Assembly (NCBI GenBank): GCA_946482385.1
Contig: CAMLRI010000118.1
Location: forward strand, 1 to 6,805
DNA from: an uncultured Cellvibrio sp.
Lineage (GTDB): Bacteria; Pseudomonadota; Gammaproteobacteria; Pseudomonadales; Cellvibrionaceae
Length of the DNA: 6,805 nucleotides
Reading direction: 5' to 3'
Below, in pieces: positions 1 to 6,762 of this stretch. Below the pieces are notes generated by a model, which was given only the letters and a program-made list of their open reading frames with translations, was not told where the DNA came from and made no database searches. Within the stretch, counting starts at the first letter, position 1; the number at the start of each line of letters is the position of its first letter. The translations under genes were made by a program, and so were the position numbers.

Positions 1-482
1 AAGGCCGAGATAGGCACTATTTCGGCGACCTGGAGTTTTTCCGACAGGGTTTGCAAGTGGGGCAAGAGAGTTTCTTTCTCTTCGATTTGGTCGACCTTGT
101 TGACCGCCAAAATAATCGGGCTGGACACATGGCGCAGCCGCTCAGCCACCGCTTCATCCTCTTCATTCCAGACAAAGCGGTCAACCACAAACACCACCAC
201 ATCCACATCTTTCATGGCGGTGCTGGCCGCGCGGTTCATGTAGCGGTTAATGGCTTTTTGCTGGCCCAAATGCAAGCCGGGGGTATCGACAAAAATAATT
301 TGCACCTCGCCCTCGGTTTTAATGCCCACTACCGCATTGCGGGTGGTTTGCGGCTTGCGCGAGGTGATACTGATTTTTTGCCCGAGCATATGGTTGAGCA
401 AAGTGGACTTGCCCACATTGGGGCGGCCAACAATAGCGACATAGCCACAGCGGCTGGCTGATGATGATGAATCACTCGACAT
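1..482 (-). CDS. era: GTPase Era, N-terminal GTPase domain (cut by window edge)
   Basis: Era is an essential GTPase that binds the 3' end of 16S rRNA and helps mature the small ribosomal subunit. The visible 160 codons cover nearly the whole G domain, counted from the Met at 482: G1 GRPNVGKST (19-27), the switch I stretch with KPQTTRN (43-49), G3 DTPGLH (66-71), G4 NKVD (128-131), and G5 ending in ISA at the window edge. The C-terminal KH RNA-binding domain lies outside the window. Two in-frame ATGs exist, at 488 and 482. The only Shine-Dalgarno-like AGGT touches the first ATG but sits 7 bases before the second, so 482 is preferred. The N-terminus is a short Ser-rich extension (DSSSS, encoded by four TCA codons) before the G domain. 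The gene follows rnc, as in many proteobacteria. Identification is firm; the exact start is less so. Confidence 0.96.
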   Translation of the reverse strand, partial: MSSDSSSSASRCGYVAIVGRPNVGKSTLLNHMLGQKISITSRKPQTTRNAVVGIKTEGEVQIIFVDTPGLHLGQQKAINRYMNRAASTAMKDVDVVVFVVDRFVWNEEDEAVAERLRHVSSPIILAVNKVDQIEEKETLLPHLQTLSEKLQVAEIVPISA

Positions 483-488
483 GGACAT

Positions 489-492
489 ACCT
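489..492 (-). promoter_or_regulatory. Ribosome binding site deciding the era start
   Basis: On the minus strand AGGT reads directly into the ATG at 488 but lies 7 bases before the ATG at 482. Normal spacing therefore favours the second ATG. The same four bases form the 3' arm of a possible small hairpin (stem ACCT/AGGT, loop TTTTTC), so access to the site could be modulated. A 4-bp stem is weak, and this part is inference. Confidence 0.45.
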
Positions 493-528
493 GAAAAAAG
501 GTCTGATGAAAATGCCTGACAAAAAGGC
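489..528 (-). repeat. Two tandem mini-hairpin repeats between rnc and era
   Basis: The rnc-era gap contains two near-identical units on the minus strand. The upstream unit is GCCT-TTTTGTC-AGGC (528-514) and the downstream unit is ACCT-TTTTTC-AGGT (502-489). Each has self-complementary ends and a T-rich loop. The outer pair is G-C in one unit and A-T in the other, so pairing is kept while the base changes. The second unit contains the probable era ribosome binding site. The repeat is directly visible; any function in mRNA structure, processing or translation is inference. Confidence 0.4.
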
Positions 529-536
529 TGGAACAA

Positions 537-1214
537 CTAGAGTTTGAGCAACTTGAGCATAGCCGCCGCTGCCTGCTTTTCCGCTTCGCGGCGGCTGGAA
601 GCTTGCGCCCGGGTGGGCTGCTTGGCAAGGCTTACATGGCATTCGATGGTAAAGCGCTGGGCGTGGCCTTCGCCGCCCACTTCCACCAACTGGTAATCGG
701 GCAGCGGCTGGCGCTGCGCCTGTAAAAATTCCTGCAAGCGGGATTTGGCATCCTGGGCGGAGCTGTCTATATGCAGCGCCTGCAAACGCCCGGCATACCA
801 GGCCAACACCCGCTCGCGGCAAATATCCAAACCCGATTCCAAATAGATAGCGCCGATAATCGCTTCCACCGCATCGGCCAGAATTGAATCCCGCTCGCGG
901 CCGCCGGATTTCAACTCACCCTCACCCAACACCAGGCATTCGCCCAGGCCAAACTCCCGCGCCAATTCGGCCAGGGTGTCGCCGCGCACCAGCTGTGAGC
1001 GCAGGCGGCTCAACTGGCCTTCGCGCGCTTCGCCCAACTGGCGATAAAGCGCTTCACCCATCACAAAATTCAGAATGGAATCGCCGAGAAACTCCAGGCG
1101 CTCGTTGTTGCTGGCGCCATGGCTGCGGTGGGTAAGCGCCAGTTGCAACTGGCGCACATCGGTAAACTGGTAGCCTAAAGATTGCTGTAGGCGCTGGTAT
1201 TTAAGGTTAATCAC
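537..1214 (-). CDS. rnc: Ribonuclease III
   Basis: RNase III cleaves double-stranded RNA as a homodimer and processes the rRNA precursor and many mRNAs. The 225-residue length matches the family (E. coli 226). The signature NERLEFLGDS spans residues 37-46. The metal-binding and catalytic acids fall at the E. coli positions: E38, E41, D45, E65, D114 and E117. A double-stranded RNA-binding domain follows from about residue 154 and ends in the usual Ala-rich helix (AEKQAAAAMLKLL). The start is GTG at 1214; no in-frame ATG is available because the upstream TGA of the DUF4845 gene is in the same frame five codons earlier. No convincing Shine-Dalgarno sequence precedes it, so translation may rely on coupling to the upstream gene. 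In E. coli this enzyme autoregulates its own operon; whether that happens here cannot be seen. Confidence 0.98.
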   Translation of the reverse strand: MINLKYQRLQQSLGYQFTDVRQLQLALTHRSHGASNNERLEFLGDSILNFVMGEALYRQLGEAREGQLSRLRSQLVRGDTLAELAREFGLGECLVLGEGELKSGGRERDSILADAVEAIIGAIYLESGLDICRERVLAWYAGRLQALHIDSSAQDAKSRLQEFLQAQRQPLPDYQLVEVGGEGHAQRFTIECHVSLAKQPTRAQASSRREAEKQAAAAMLKLLKL

Positions 1215-1230
1215 GTTGCGGGCTAATCAT
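1207..1230 (-). other. Seven-codon mini-ORF bridging DUF4845 and rnc
   Basis: An ATG at 1230 overlaps the TGA stop of the DUF4845 gene as ATGA, opens a reading frame of seven codons (MISPQRD) and ends at TAA 1209-1207. The rnc GTG at 1214 lies inside it in another frame. Ribosomes finishing DUF4845 could restart at this ATG and stop just past the rnc start, which would help or hinder rnc initiation. The layout is visible; any role is inference, and it may be chance. Confidence 0.25.
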
Positions 1231-1661
1231 TTCTTTTGTATTGCCTCGAAAGGGCGGCAACACATATTAGTGCGGGTGCTGTCGAGATGGTTTTGAAACA
1301 CCAACACCAAATCTATGTTGTAAAACAGGTTAACGCGGGTTTCATAATCGATCATCACCAGCACTTTATTGTTGGAGCGATCAATTTTGATATTTTTGGT
1401 GGGGCCTTCGCTGCGCACATTGTTGACCATATAAAAGTTGGTCAATTTTTTCTTGATCTCGGCGTCGGTCATATCCGCCAAACGCGACCCGCCATCCTCC
1501 AGGGATTTAAGCGCAGAAATCACATAGCGGTTTTCGGCATACAAGGGCACGACACGGAAGGCAAACAACAGGAAAAAACCGGCAGCGGCCAATATCGCCA
1601 ACCACTGCAACAAACCATAACCGCGCTGATGGGCGGCAAATTTGCTATCCAGTACACGCAT
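1227..1661 (-). CDS. DUF4845 family small membrane protein
   Basis: This 144-residue protein matches the DUF4845 family, usually found between lepB and rnc in gammaproteobacteria. Its molecular function is unknown to me. A short basic N-terminus (MRVLDSKFAAHQRG) leads into one transmembrane segment at about residues 17-37. About 105 residues follow that should lie in the periplasm, with a mixed helix and strand pattern and an unusual Cys pair at 134-135 near the C-terminus. The start is well supported: AGAGG lies 7 bases before the ATG. The gene begins 35 bases after lepB; that gap contains a tiny hairpin (CCCC/GGGG around three bases at 1685-1695). It ends 12 bases before rnc in the same reading frame. 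Position next to signal peptidase may hint at an envelope role, but that is only association. Confidence 0.85.
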   Translation of the reverse strand: MRVLDSKFAAHQRGYGLLQWLAILAAAGFFLLFAFRVVPLYAENRYVISALKSLEDGGSRLADMTDAEIKKKLTNFYMVNNVRSEGPTKNIKIDRSNNKVLVMIDYETRVNLFYNIDLVLVFQNHLDSTRTNMCCRPFEAIQKK

Positions 1662-1696
1662 TTTAAGGCCTCTTTTGTTTGTAGCCCCGGTGGGGA

Positions 1697-2542
1697 TTAT
1701 TGAATTTTACCGACATTGCCAAAACTGGGGATGCTCAGCAACTTGTCCCAGTGCATCCACACCGCAAACGCCTTGCCGACAATTTGGTCCTCTTTGACAA
1801 AGCCCCAGGCGCGGCTGTCGAGGCTGTCATCGCGGTTATCGCCCATCATAAAGTAATGGCCTTCGGGTACTACCCAGGAACCTTTGCGGCTCAACTCGCC
1901 AATGACCAGGCGCTTGTAGCTGCTGAATTCATGGCCATCAATGGTTTCTTTGACTTCGCGCACCAGCGGGCGATTGGGCGGCAAGAGCGCCACATCGGTT
2001 TCGAGTACGGGCACGCCGTTGATGGTCAGCTTGTGATTAATATAGCTGATGTGATCGCCGGGCAAGCCGATCACCCGCTTGATGTAGTAAATCTCCGGCG
2101 CATGGGGTGGGAAAAACACCATCACGTCGCCGCGCTGGGGCTTGTTGACCGGAATGATTTCAGTATTCAGTACGGGCAGGCGCACACCATAGGTGTACTT
2201 GTTAACCAAGATAAAATCGCCGACCTTGAGGGTGGGAATCATGGAGCCAGAGGGAATTTGGAAAGGCTCCACCAAAAACGAGCGCACAAAAAACACAATA
2301 AACAGCACAGGGAAAAACGATTTGGAGTATTCCACCAACAGCGGTTCGCGCCCGGCCTGCTCGCGTGCCTGGGCATAAGCCTGTTGCTGCTCATCAGTGC
2401 CCTGGGCCAGCTGGCCGTATTGGCGCTCTACCGCTTCAACTTTGACCCGACGAGGACGCGCCAACAAGAGTGCGTCGTACAGCCAGACCAAACCGGTGGC
2501 CAGCACCGCCAGGGTGAGGATCAGGGGAAGATTTATGCTCAT
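1697..2542 (-). CDS. lepB: Signal peptidase I (leader peptidase)
   Basis: Signal peptidase I removes signal peptides from Sec and Tat exported proteins at the outer face of the inner membrane. It uses a Ser-Lys dyad. The 281-residue protein has a first membrane segment at about 5-27, a charged cytoplasmic loop, and a second segment at about 76-92. The family box PSGSM follows, with catalytic Ser100, and the YYIKR box carries general-base Lys155. The Ser-Lys spacing of 55 equals that of E. coli (S90/K145). The GDNRDDSLDSR box lies at 234-244. Length is close to Pseudomonas LepB and shorter than E. coli (324). The ATG at 2542 has a modest AGAG 7 bases upstream. The gene starts 42 bases after lepA ends. 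One likely client is encoded in this window, the exported helical protein at 5485-6762. Confidence 0.98.
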   Translation of the reverse strand: MSINLPLILTLAVLATGLVWLYDALLLARPRRVKVEAVERQYGQLAQGTDEQQQAYAQAREQAGREPLLVEYSKSFFPVLFIVFFVRSFLVEPFQIPSGSMIPTLKVGDFILVNKYTYGVRLPVLNTEIIPVNKPQRGDVMVFFPPHAPEIYYIKRVIGLPGDHISYINHKLTINGVPVLETDVALLPPNRPLVREVKETIDGHEFSSYKRLVIGELSRKGSWVVPEGHYFMMGDNRDDSLDSRAWGFVKEDQIVGKAFAVWMHWDKLLSIPSFGNVGKIQ

Positions 2543-2584
2543 TAATCGTCTCTGTTGATTGGTGCAGTTTATTGCTGCCGTGGA

Positions 2585-4384
2585 TTAGCTGTCGATTTTC
2601 AACACTGCAAAGAAGGCTGCCTGGGGGATCTCCACATTGCCTACTTGCTTCATGCGCTTCTTGCCGGCCTTTTGTTTTTCCAGCAGTTTTTTCTTACGGG
2701 TGGCGTCGCCGCCATAACACTTGGCCAGTACGTCTTTGCGCAGGGCTTTTACCGTGGAGCGCGCCACTACCTGGCCGCCAATGGCTGCCTGGATAGCCAC
2801 ATCAAACATCTGCCGGGGAATCAGTTCTTTCATTTTTTCCACCAGGCTGCGGCCCATGTTTTGCGCCTTGTCGCGATGCACAATAATCGCCAGGGCATCC
2901 ACTTTTTCACCGTTGATCAACACATCCAGGCGCACCAGTTTGGCTGGCTGGAAGCGCACAAAGTTGTAGTCGAGGGAGGCAAAGCCGCGGCTGACCGATT
3001 TCAGGCGATCAAAGAAGTCGGTGACCACTTCGTTCATCGGCAACTCATAGCGCACAGCCACTTGCGAGCCGGTGAATTGCAGATCTTTTTGCACACCGCG
3101 CTTTTCAATACACAGGGTGATAACGTTGCCCAGATGCTCCTGGGGCACCAGGATATTGGCTTCCACTATCGGCTCGCGCATTTCCGCAATACTGCCGGGG
3201 TCGGGCAACTTGGAGGGGTTGTCGACGTAAATAGTTTCGCCTTTGGTGGTTTCAATTTCGTAGACCACGGTGGGGGCGGTGGTAATCAGGTCGAGGTCGT
3301 ACTCGCGCTCCAACCGCTCCTGGATGATCTCCATGTGCAGCATGCCGAGGAAGCCGCAGCGGAAACCAAAGCCGAGTGCATCGGAGCTCTCCGGCTCGTA
3401 AAACAGCGAGGCATCGTTGAGGGTCAGTTTGGCCAGGGCTTCGCGGAAGTCTTCAAAGTCGTCGGAGCTGACCGGGAACATACCGGCATAAACCTGGGGT
3501 TTGATTTTTTGGAAGCCGGCCAGTGCTTCTACTTCCGGGGTTTGCGCGTGGGTCAGGGTATCGCCCACAGGGGCGCCGTGAATGTCCTTGATACCGGCAA
3601 CCACAAAGCCCACTTCACCGGCCTTGAGTTCTTTTAGCTGCAAAGGCTTGGGGGTAAACACACCCAGGCCGTCCACCAGCTGGGGTTTGCCAATGGTTTT
3701 GGCGATGATTTTGTCTTTTAACTTGAGGGTGCCTTGCATCACCCGCACCAGGGACACAACGCCCAGGTAGTTGTCGAACCAGGAGTCGATAATCAGGGCC
3801 TGCAAAGGGGCATCCACATCGCCCTGCGGCGGGGGCACCAGGCGCACCAGTTCTTCCAGCACATCCTCCATACCCATACCGGACTTGGCCGAGCAGCGCA
3901 CAGCTTCCATGGCGTCCAGGCCGATAATGTCTTCAATTTCCTGGGCGACCCGCTCTGGCTCCGCCTGGGGCAAGTCCATCTTGTTCAATACCGGGATTAC
4001 TTCCAGGCCCTGCTCAATGGCGGTGTAGCAGTTGGCGACCGATTGCGCCTCTACGCCCTGGGCCGCGTCCACCACCAGCAGCGCGCCTTCACAGGCCGCC
4101 AGGGAGCGGGATACTTCGTAGGTGAAGTCCACGTGGCCGGGGGTATCAATAAAGTTGAGCTGGTAGGTTTTGCCATCGCGCGCCTTGTAGTTAAGGGTCA
4201 CGCTGTGGGCTTTGATGGTAATGCCGCGCTCGCGTTCCAAGTCCATGGAATCAAGCACTTGCGCCTCCATTTCGCGGTCGCTCAGGCCGCCGCACATTTG
4301 GATAAAACGGTCGGCAATGGTGGATTTACCGTGGTCAATGTGGGCGATGATGGAAAAGTTGCGGATATGGCTGAGGTCGGTCAC
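2585..4384 (-). CDS. lepA: Elongation factor 4 (LepA), translational GTPase
   Basis: LepA/EF4 is a ribosome-binding GTPase related to EF-G, linked to back-translocation and, in later work, to initiation and 30S assembly. The 599-residue length equals that of E. coli LepA. G-domain motifs are intact: G1 AHIDHGKST (14-22), switch I RGITI (53-57), G3 DTPGH (80-84, with His84 at the catalytic position), G4 NKMD (134-137) and G5 SAK (165-167). The family-specific C-terminal domain ends with a basic stretch ([22 protein letters not shown]) near 557-578. The start is GTG at 4384, giving [19 protein letters not shown], the usual N-terminus in this group. No Shine-Dalgarno sequence is evident before it. 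It is the first gene of the minus-strand cluster, and a terminator-like hairpin lies in its leader. Confidence 0.98.
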   Translation of the reverse strand: MTDLSHIRNFSIIAHIDHGKSTIADRFIQMCGGLSDREMEAQVLDSMDLERERGITIKAHSVTLNYKARDGKTYQLNFIDTPGHVDFTYEVSRSLAACEGALLVVDAAQGVEAQSVANCYTAIEQGLEVIPVLNKMDLPQAEPERVAQEIEDIIGLDAMEAVRCSAKSGMGMEDVLEELVRLVPPPQGDVDAPLQALIIDSWFDNYLGVVSLVRVMQGTLKLKDKIIAKTIGKPQLVDGLGVFTPKPLQLKELKAGEVGFVVAGIKDIHGAPVGDTLTHAQTPEVEALAGFQKIKPQVYAGMFPVSSDDFEDFREALAKLTLNDASLFYEPESSDALGFGFRCGFLGMLHMEIIQERLEREYDLDLITTAPTVVYEIETTKGETIYVDNPSKLPDPGSIAEMREPIVEANILVPQEHLGNVITLCIEKRGVQKDLQFTGSQVAVRYELPMNEVVTDFFDRLKSVSRGFASLDYNFVRFQPAKLVRLDVLINGEKVDALAIIVHRDKAQNMGRSLVEKMKELIPRQMFDVAIQAAIGGQVVARSTVKALRKDVLAKCYGGDATRKKKLLEKQKAGKKRMKQVGNVEIPQAAFFAVLKIDS

Positions 4385-4410
4385 AGGGGCTAACTACTTA
4401 ATAAGGATGG

Positions 4411-4434
4411 AAAAAAATCCCCGCTTTAGGGGGG
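4411..4434 (-). terminator. Terminator-like hairpin in the lepA leader (possible attenuator)
   Basis: Read on the minus strand, CCCC (4432-4429) pairs with GGGG (4422-4419) around a six-base loop; an A and seven T residues follow (4417-4411). This has the form of an intrinsic terminator, with a short stem of only about 4 GC pairs. It lies downstream of the probable lepA promoter and about 27 bases before the GTG. It could therefore attenuate the operon, or stop readthrough from elsewhere. No alternative antiterminator structure was established. Confidence 0.35.
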
Positions 4435-4450
4435 CGCAAGAATGGCCGGC

Positions 4451-4479
4451 ATTCTAGCCTATTTGCCAGGCAGGTGCTA
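4451..4479 (-). promoter_or_regulatory. Probable sigma-70 promoter of the lepA operon
   Basis: On the minus strand TAGAAT (4456-4451) matches the -10 consensus at five of six bases. The expected -35 position at 17-base spacing (4479-4474) reads TAGCAC, a poor match, so an activator may be needed or the call may be wrong. Transcription would begin near 4445, leaving a leader of roughly 60 bases that contains the terminator-like hairpin. Confidence 0.35.
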
Positions 4480-4683
4480 TGCGAGGCCTGGGCCGCTGCC
4501 CTCTTGCCCGGCTCACAAAGTTTTACAGAAGCGCGCCCGCCGCTGCGCCAGAATGCACCTGCGTCTCATGGAGCAAGCCGCCCATGGAGTGGCAGCGCCC
4601 GGCGATACAGAGCAATCAAGGAACTGCTTTACGGAGCTTTCGCCGGGGCACTGGGCGCCGCTTCACCACACTCAACAGGAACT

Positions 4684-4687
4684 GAGG
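4684..4687 (+). promoter_or_regulatory. Ribosome binding site of the hemerythrin-like gene
   Basis: GAGG lies 7 bases before the ATG at 4695. This is standard spacing and fixes the start of the gene. It is the only strong Shine-Dalgarno sequence on the plus strand of this window. Confidence 0.7.
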
Positions 4688-4694
4688 TTTTACC

Positions 4695-5390
4695 ATGCAA
4701 TCACAGCCAACCAGCCCGCGTTTTAATATCTACACCCTGATCCACAAAGGCCTGCGCGCCGCCCTCTGCCAATGCCTGGTCGACCTGGGCAAACTCGACC
4801 ACAGCGATACCCTGGCCGTCAGCCAGCAAATGGATATCACCGCCAGCCTGCTGGATTTTTGCCGCAGCCATTTGCAACACGAAAACGACTTTATTCATGC
4901 GCCGCTGCAGGCCCTTGGCCACCCGCAGCTGCAAACCCAGGACGACCATGTGCAGCACGAGCGCGAGATTGCCGAGCTCCACTACCTGGTGATGGAGGCC
5001 CGCCAGGCGCCTGAGCCAGCACGCAACCAGGCACTGGCCGACCTTTACGGCCACTTCAGCCTGTTTGTGGCGGAAAACTTTAGCCATATGCGGGTGGAGG
5101 AAACCCACAACAGCCAGCTTTTGTGGCAGCACTACAGCGACGAGGAAATCCAGGCGATAGAGCAGCGCATTGTGGCCTCGCTCACACCCGAGGAAAACCT
5201 GCGCTCGCTGCTGCTGATGATTCCCAACATTAACCACAGCGAGCGATTAGCACTGCTGCAAGGCTTCCGCCAGGCAGTGCCAGATGAAATCTTTAGCGCC
5301 ACCCTGGCGCTGTTTAAACCGCTGCTCAGCCCCAAGGATTGGCAAAAACTAAACCAGGCCTTGGCAATACCGGAGACACAAGCGGCCTAA
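4695..5390 (+). CDS. Hemerythrin-like (HHE) domain protein
   Basis: Hemerythrin-like domains are four-helix bundles that hold a di-iron centre and bind oxygen, sense iron or oxygen, or handle nitric oxide or peroxide. This 231-residue protein has the expected ligand series: His17 (IHKGL), His59 and Glu63 (HLQHE), His85 or His88 (DDHVQHE), and His131 with Glu135 (HMRVEE). The HxxxE and HxxxEE spacing is typical of the HHE family and, as I recall it, resembles the iron-sensing domain of human FBXL5. No signal peptide or membrane segment is seen, so it should be cytoplasmic. Residues about 160-225 form an extra helical part (with NINHSERLALLQGF and SPKDWQKLNQAL) beyond the bundle. The start is backed by GAGG at 7 bases. 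It is divergent from lepA and followed by its own terminator, so it is probably a single-gene unit. The substrate is unknown. Confidence 0.85.
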   Translation: MQSQPTSPRFNIYTLIHKGLRAALCQCLVDLGKLDHSDTLAVSQQMDITASLLDFCRSHLQHENDFIHAPLQALGHPQLQTQDDHVQHEREIAELHYLVMEARQAPEPARNQALADLYGHFSLFVAENFSHMRVEETHNSQLLWQHYSDEEIQAIEQRIVASLTPEENLRSLLLMIPNINHSERLALLQGFRQAVPDEIFSATLALFKPLLSPKDWQKLNQALAIPETQAA

Positions 5391-5406
5391 GCCGGCGTCC
5401 TGAACG

Positions 5407-5443
5407 GGCGGCCTAAACCAACAACTCACAGAGCCGCCTTTTT
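5407..5443 (+). terminator. Intrinsic terminator after the hemerythrin-like gene
   Basis: GGCGGC (5407-5412) is perfectly complementary to GCCGCC (5433-5438), with a 20-base loop, and five T residues follow (5439-5443). It starts 16 bases after the TAA at 5390, as expected for a Rho-independent terminator. The long loop makes it only moderately strong. It separates the two plus-strand genes transcriptionally, at least in part. Confidence 0.6.
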
Positions 5444-5484
5444 CAACACCAACCATGTTTATCTCATCAACGAAATTCACTGCA

Positions 5485-6762
5485 ATGAAACGACTATTAC
5501 CCCTTGCGCTGCTTGCCCTGGCAATCGGCAGCGCCCCTGTATTGGCCGACTGCGTGGCCGACCTGAGTGTTTCCGAAGCACAGCGCGCCTACCAACAAGG
5601 GCAAACCCTGGAGGCATCCGGCAACTTGTGGGATGCCATTAATGAATACGACCGCGCCCAAGGCTATGTGTGCGAAACCGGCGGCAACCCGGTGGCGCAA
5701 CAAGCCCTGGCAAAAGCCATGGCCCTGGGCACCCGGCAGGGCAAAAGCGAAGAGCAAAAAGGCAATTTGTTTAACGATGGCAAGCCCGCCGGGGCTTTTC
5801 AGTGGTATGAAAAAGGCGCGCGCTTTGCCGATGCCGACCATGTGCTGATCGCCGCGCTAAAAAAATCCCCCGACAATATGCCGGTGGCGGCCTTTGCCCA
5901 GGAGCACTTCAAACTGCGCAGTCAGGATTATTTTGCCAACAACAACCGCGCGGCCATCACCCTGGGCGGTGGCTACCAACTAAACCCGGATTACGGGCCC
6001 TATGTCGCCAATTTGCCCACTGCCAATATCCAGCGCCTGCTCAATAGCTACCAAAGCCTGCTGCCGGAAACCTACTTGCAAGCCCTGGCGCAATTGGCGC
6101 AGCAAAAAGATGCCATTAAACCCGGCGACCAGCTGGCCGCCCTGAAATGGCAACAGGCCAGCCACGCGTTTGTGCAGCAGTGGCACAGCGGGGGTGGTGT
6201 AGGCGGTAGCGATAAACAAGGTGACCGTTTGCAAGCCGTGCGCGATTTATTTGGCCAAGCCTGGCAATGGACCCAACAAGTGGGCGACTACCGCGCCGCC
6301 GACCGATTGCGCGCCCAGATCGACCAGGCGCGCCTGGCCCACGCCGAGCGTTTGCTCAAGTCTTACACCAGCACTGCCGCACTTTGGGAAAGTGCGCGGG
6401 ATGTGTACCGCGACCTGGATCAAACAGCGCAGCTCAAGCTGCTAACGCAAAAAGCCAAGGCCTACGCCGACCAGGCCATGGCCGCCGGGCACTACCAGCG
6501 CGCCAGCGAGTTTTATTACCTGACTGAGGATTACGATAATGAACAGCTAGCGCGCAGCAAGCTCGATGCCCAGGCCGAGCAAGTGGCGCAGGAGCTGCAA
6601 CTTGGTTCCGCCGAGCAATTGGCAGAACTGCAAAAGCTTTACGGCAACCCGCAAAAAATTCAGGAGCTGCAACAGCAGGCCATCAACATGCAGCAGCAAC
6701 TGGAAGAGCAGGCGCGCCAGGCGCGGGCCCAAGGATATATGCCGGAAAACGAAGAGGAATAA
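5485..6762 (+). CDS. Exported helical TPR-like protein of unknown function
   Basis: I do not recognise the family. From the ATG at 5485 the product has 425 residues and begins with a classic Sec signal peptide: MKR, a Leu/Ala-rich core, and a probable cut after VLA at 19-21. There is no lipobox, so a soluble periplasmic or secreted protein is expected. The mature part has only two cysteines (23 and 63), near its N-terminus, which suggests a disulfide. A TPR-like helix pair (AYQQGQTLEASGNLWDAINEYDRA) lies at about 35-58, and further Ala-rich helical hairpins follow to about 360. A Gly-rich loop at about 235-241 splits the body. Residues about 355-416 are a Gln/Glu-rich helix likely to form a coiled coil, and the tail is acidic. 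An upstream in-frame ATG at 5455 would add ten residues; neither start has a clear Shine-Dalgarno sequence, and the signal peptide favours 5485. Codon use matches the neighbours. Confidence 0.8.
   Translation: MKRLLPLALLALAIGSAPVLADCVADLSVSEAQRAYQQGQTLEASGNLWDAINEYDRAQGYVCETGGNPVAQQALAKAMALGTRQGKSEEQKGNLFNDGKPAGAFQWYEKGARFADADHVLIAALKKSPDNMPVAAFAQEHFKLRSQDYFANNNRAAITLGGGYQLNPDYGPYVANLPTANIQRLLNSYQSLLPETYLQALAQLAQQKDAIKPGDQLAALKWQQASHAFVQQWHSGGGVGGSDKQGDRLQAVRDLFGQAWQWTQQVGDYRAADRLRAQIDQARLAHAERLLKSYTSTAALWESARDVYRDLDQTAQLKLLTQKAKAYADQAMAAGHYQRASEFYYLTEDYDNEQLARSKLDAQAEQVAQELQLGSAEQLAELQKLYGNPQKIQELQQQAINMQQQLEEQARQARAQGYMPENEEE

Larger units (their letters stand above)
4385..4694. other. Divergent intergenic region between lepA and the hemerythrin-like gene
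   Basis: These 310 bases separate two genes that point away from each other, so promoters for both should lie here. On the minus strand there is a good -10 hexamer and a terminator-like hairpin before lepA. On the plus strand only the ribosome binding site at 4684-4687 is clear; I found no convincing sigma-70 promoter. Short open frames in the region lack start signals or overlap the hemerythrin-like gene out of frame, and do not look like genes. A short inverted repeat TGCC-A-GGCA (4464-4472) lies between the lepA -10 and -35 positions and could be an operator or chance. Confidence 0.6.

Noticed and set aside
1685..1695. Small CCCC/GGGG hairpin between lepB and the DUF4845 gene
   Set aside because: It has a three-base loop and four pairs and no T-tract follows, so a terminator is not supported.
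1700..2545. A 281-codon plus-strand open frame lying exactly opposite lepB
   Set aside because: It mirrors lepB codon for codon and has no ribosome binding site or recognisable motif, while lepB has all catalytic boxes. It is a shadow caused by codon bias.
2555..4393. Long plus-strand open frames (360 and 219 codons) opposite lepA
   Set aside because: Their composition (His, Gln and Phe rich) is typical of antisense reading of GC-rich genes, and lepA is unmistakable on the other strand.
4600..4625. ATCAA half-site suggesting an FNR box upstream of the hemerythrin-like gene
   Set aside because: The partner TTGAT half-site at the required spacing is missing.
4442..4740. Plus-strand open frames of 68-94 codons in the intergenic region
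   Set aside because: No Shine-Dalgarno sequence, no recognisable protein features, and they run into the hemerythrin-like gene out of frame.
4701..5237. A 178-codon minus-strand open frame opposite the hemerythrin-like gene
   Set aside because: It has no motif or start signal, and the opposite strand carries a complete hemerythrin-like ligand set with a good ribosome binding site.
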